Below, piece after piece: positions 63,836 to 64,000 of a stretch of DNA of 64,000 bases. A program made the translations under genes and the position numbers. Source of the DNA: Beaufortia kweichowensis (Eukaryota; Chordata; Actinopteri; Cypriniformes; Gastromyzontidae). The notes below the pieces were generated by a model that was not told the DNA's origin, searched no databases, and saw only the letters and a list, made by a program, of their open reading frames with translations. The stretch's first letter is position 1. The number at the start of each line of letters is the position of its first letter. The stretch lies in the NCBI GenBank assembly GCA_019155185.1, contig CM032804.1:6358492-6422491 (forward strand). The letters are read 5' to 3'.

Positions 63836-64000
63836 GTAAGTTTTGAACAGGGCGTGTCTGGATGAGGTCCAAGAGCTTTGAGAATTTGCTGTTATCCTGA
63901 AGGTTTTTATTTCCATGGAGAACTGCAGACTGACTTGGCTTGAACACAGTTTAAATGTGAAAGATTATTTCTAATTCATTGAGGCACAAAAGCTTTTAAG
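63836..64000 (+). other. Sequence after the candidate exon, to the window end
   Basis: No coding signal in the remaining 165 bases; probably intron. Confidence 0.4.

Overview
The window is vertebrate nuclear DNA from a teleost fish, most likely a cyprinid. Genes are intron-split with GT-AG junctions and polyadenylation signals. Long CA, CT and TA microsatellites occur, as do degenerate copies of what look like cyprinid dispersed repeats. The encoded proteins are close to vertebrate orthologues. No bacterial, phage, CRISPR or viral system was seen.

Layout. (1) About 1-5840 is non-coding and is inferred to be 5' intron of gpatch8. (2) 5841-11128, plus strand: the last five coding exons of gpatch8 (G-patch and C2H2 zinc-finger protein; the G-patch itself is not in the window), with a 3' UTR to about 12.46 kb. 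(3) 17301-14044, minus strand: complete six-exon gosr2 (membrin, a Golgi Qb-SNARE, 212 aa), convergent with gpatch8. (4) 17.5-27.5 kb: non-coding, with microsatellites and repeat fragments. (5) 32351-27564, minus strand: complete four-exon wnt9b (secreted Wnt ligand). Its last exon carries two opposite one-base shifts in C runs. (6) 34.2-41.35 kb, plus strand: arf2, a class I ARF GTPase (181 aa), with a GC-box/CCAAT/YY1-type promoter, a non-coding first exon, four coding exons and a 2 kb 3' UTR. (7) 41.4-51.4 kb: non-coding except for a promoter-like GC-rich patch near 43.1 kb. (8) 51.7-64 kb: CpG-rich promoter and first coding exon of a gene starting MGNAPSQ, best read as srcin1 (p140Cap). 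A huge first intron follows, with one candidate small exon at 63761-63835.

The set gpatch8, gosr2, wnt9b and arf2 corresponds to the tetrapod 17q21 (human) / chr11 (mouse) neighbourhood, so it is a conserved chromosomal block, not a functional operon. Products act separately: gpatch8 in nuclear RNA processing, gosr2 and arf2 in Golgi traffic, wnt9b in secreted signalling, srcin1 as a neuronal/adhesion scaffold.

The points most worth checking are the paired compensating frameshifts in wnt9b, the GC-AG first intron and symmetrical 75-nt candidate exon of srcin1, the orphan promoter-like patch at 43.1 kb, a small hAT-like MITE near 4.3 kb, and RFX/CRE-type sites in introns. I found no convincing previously undescribed system.
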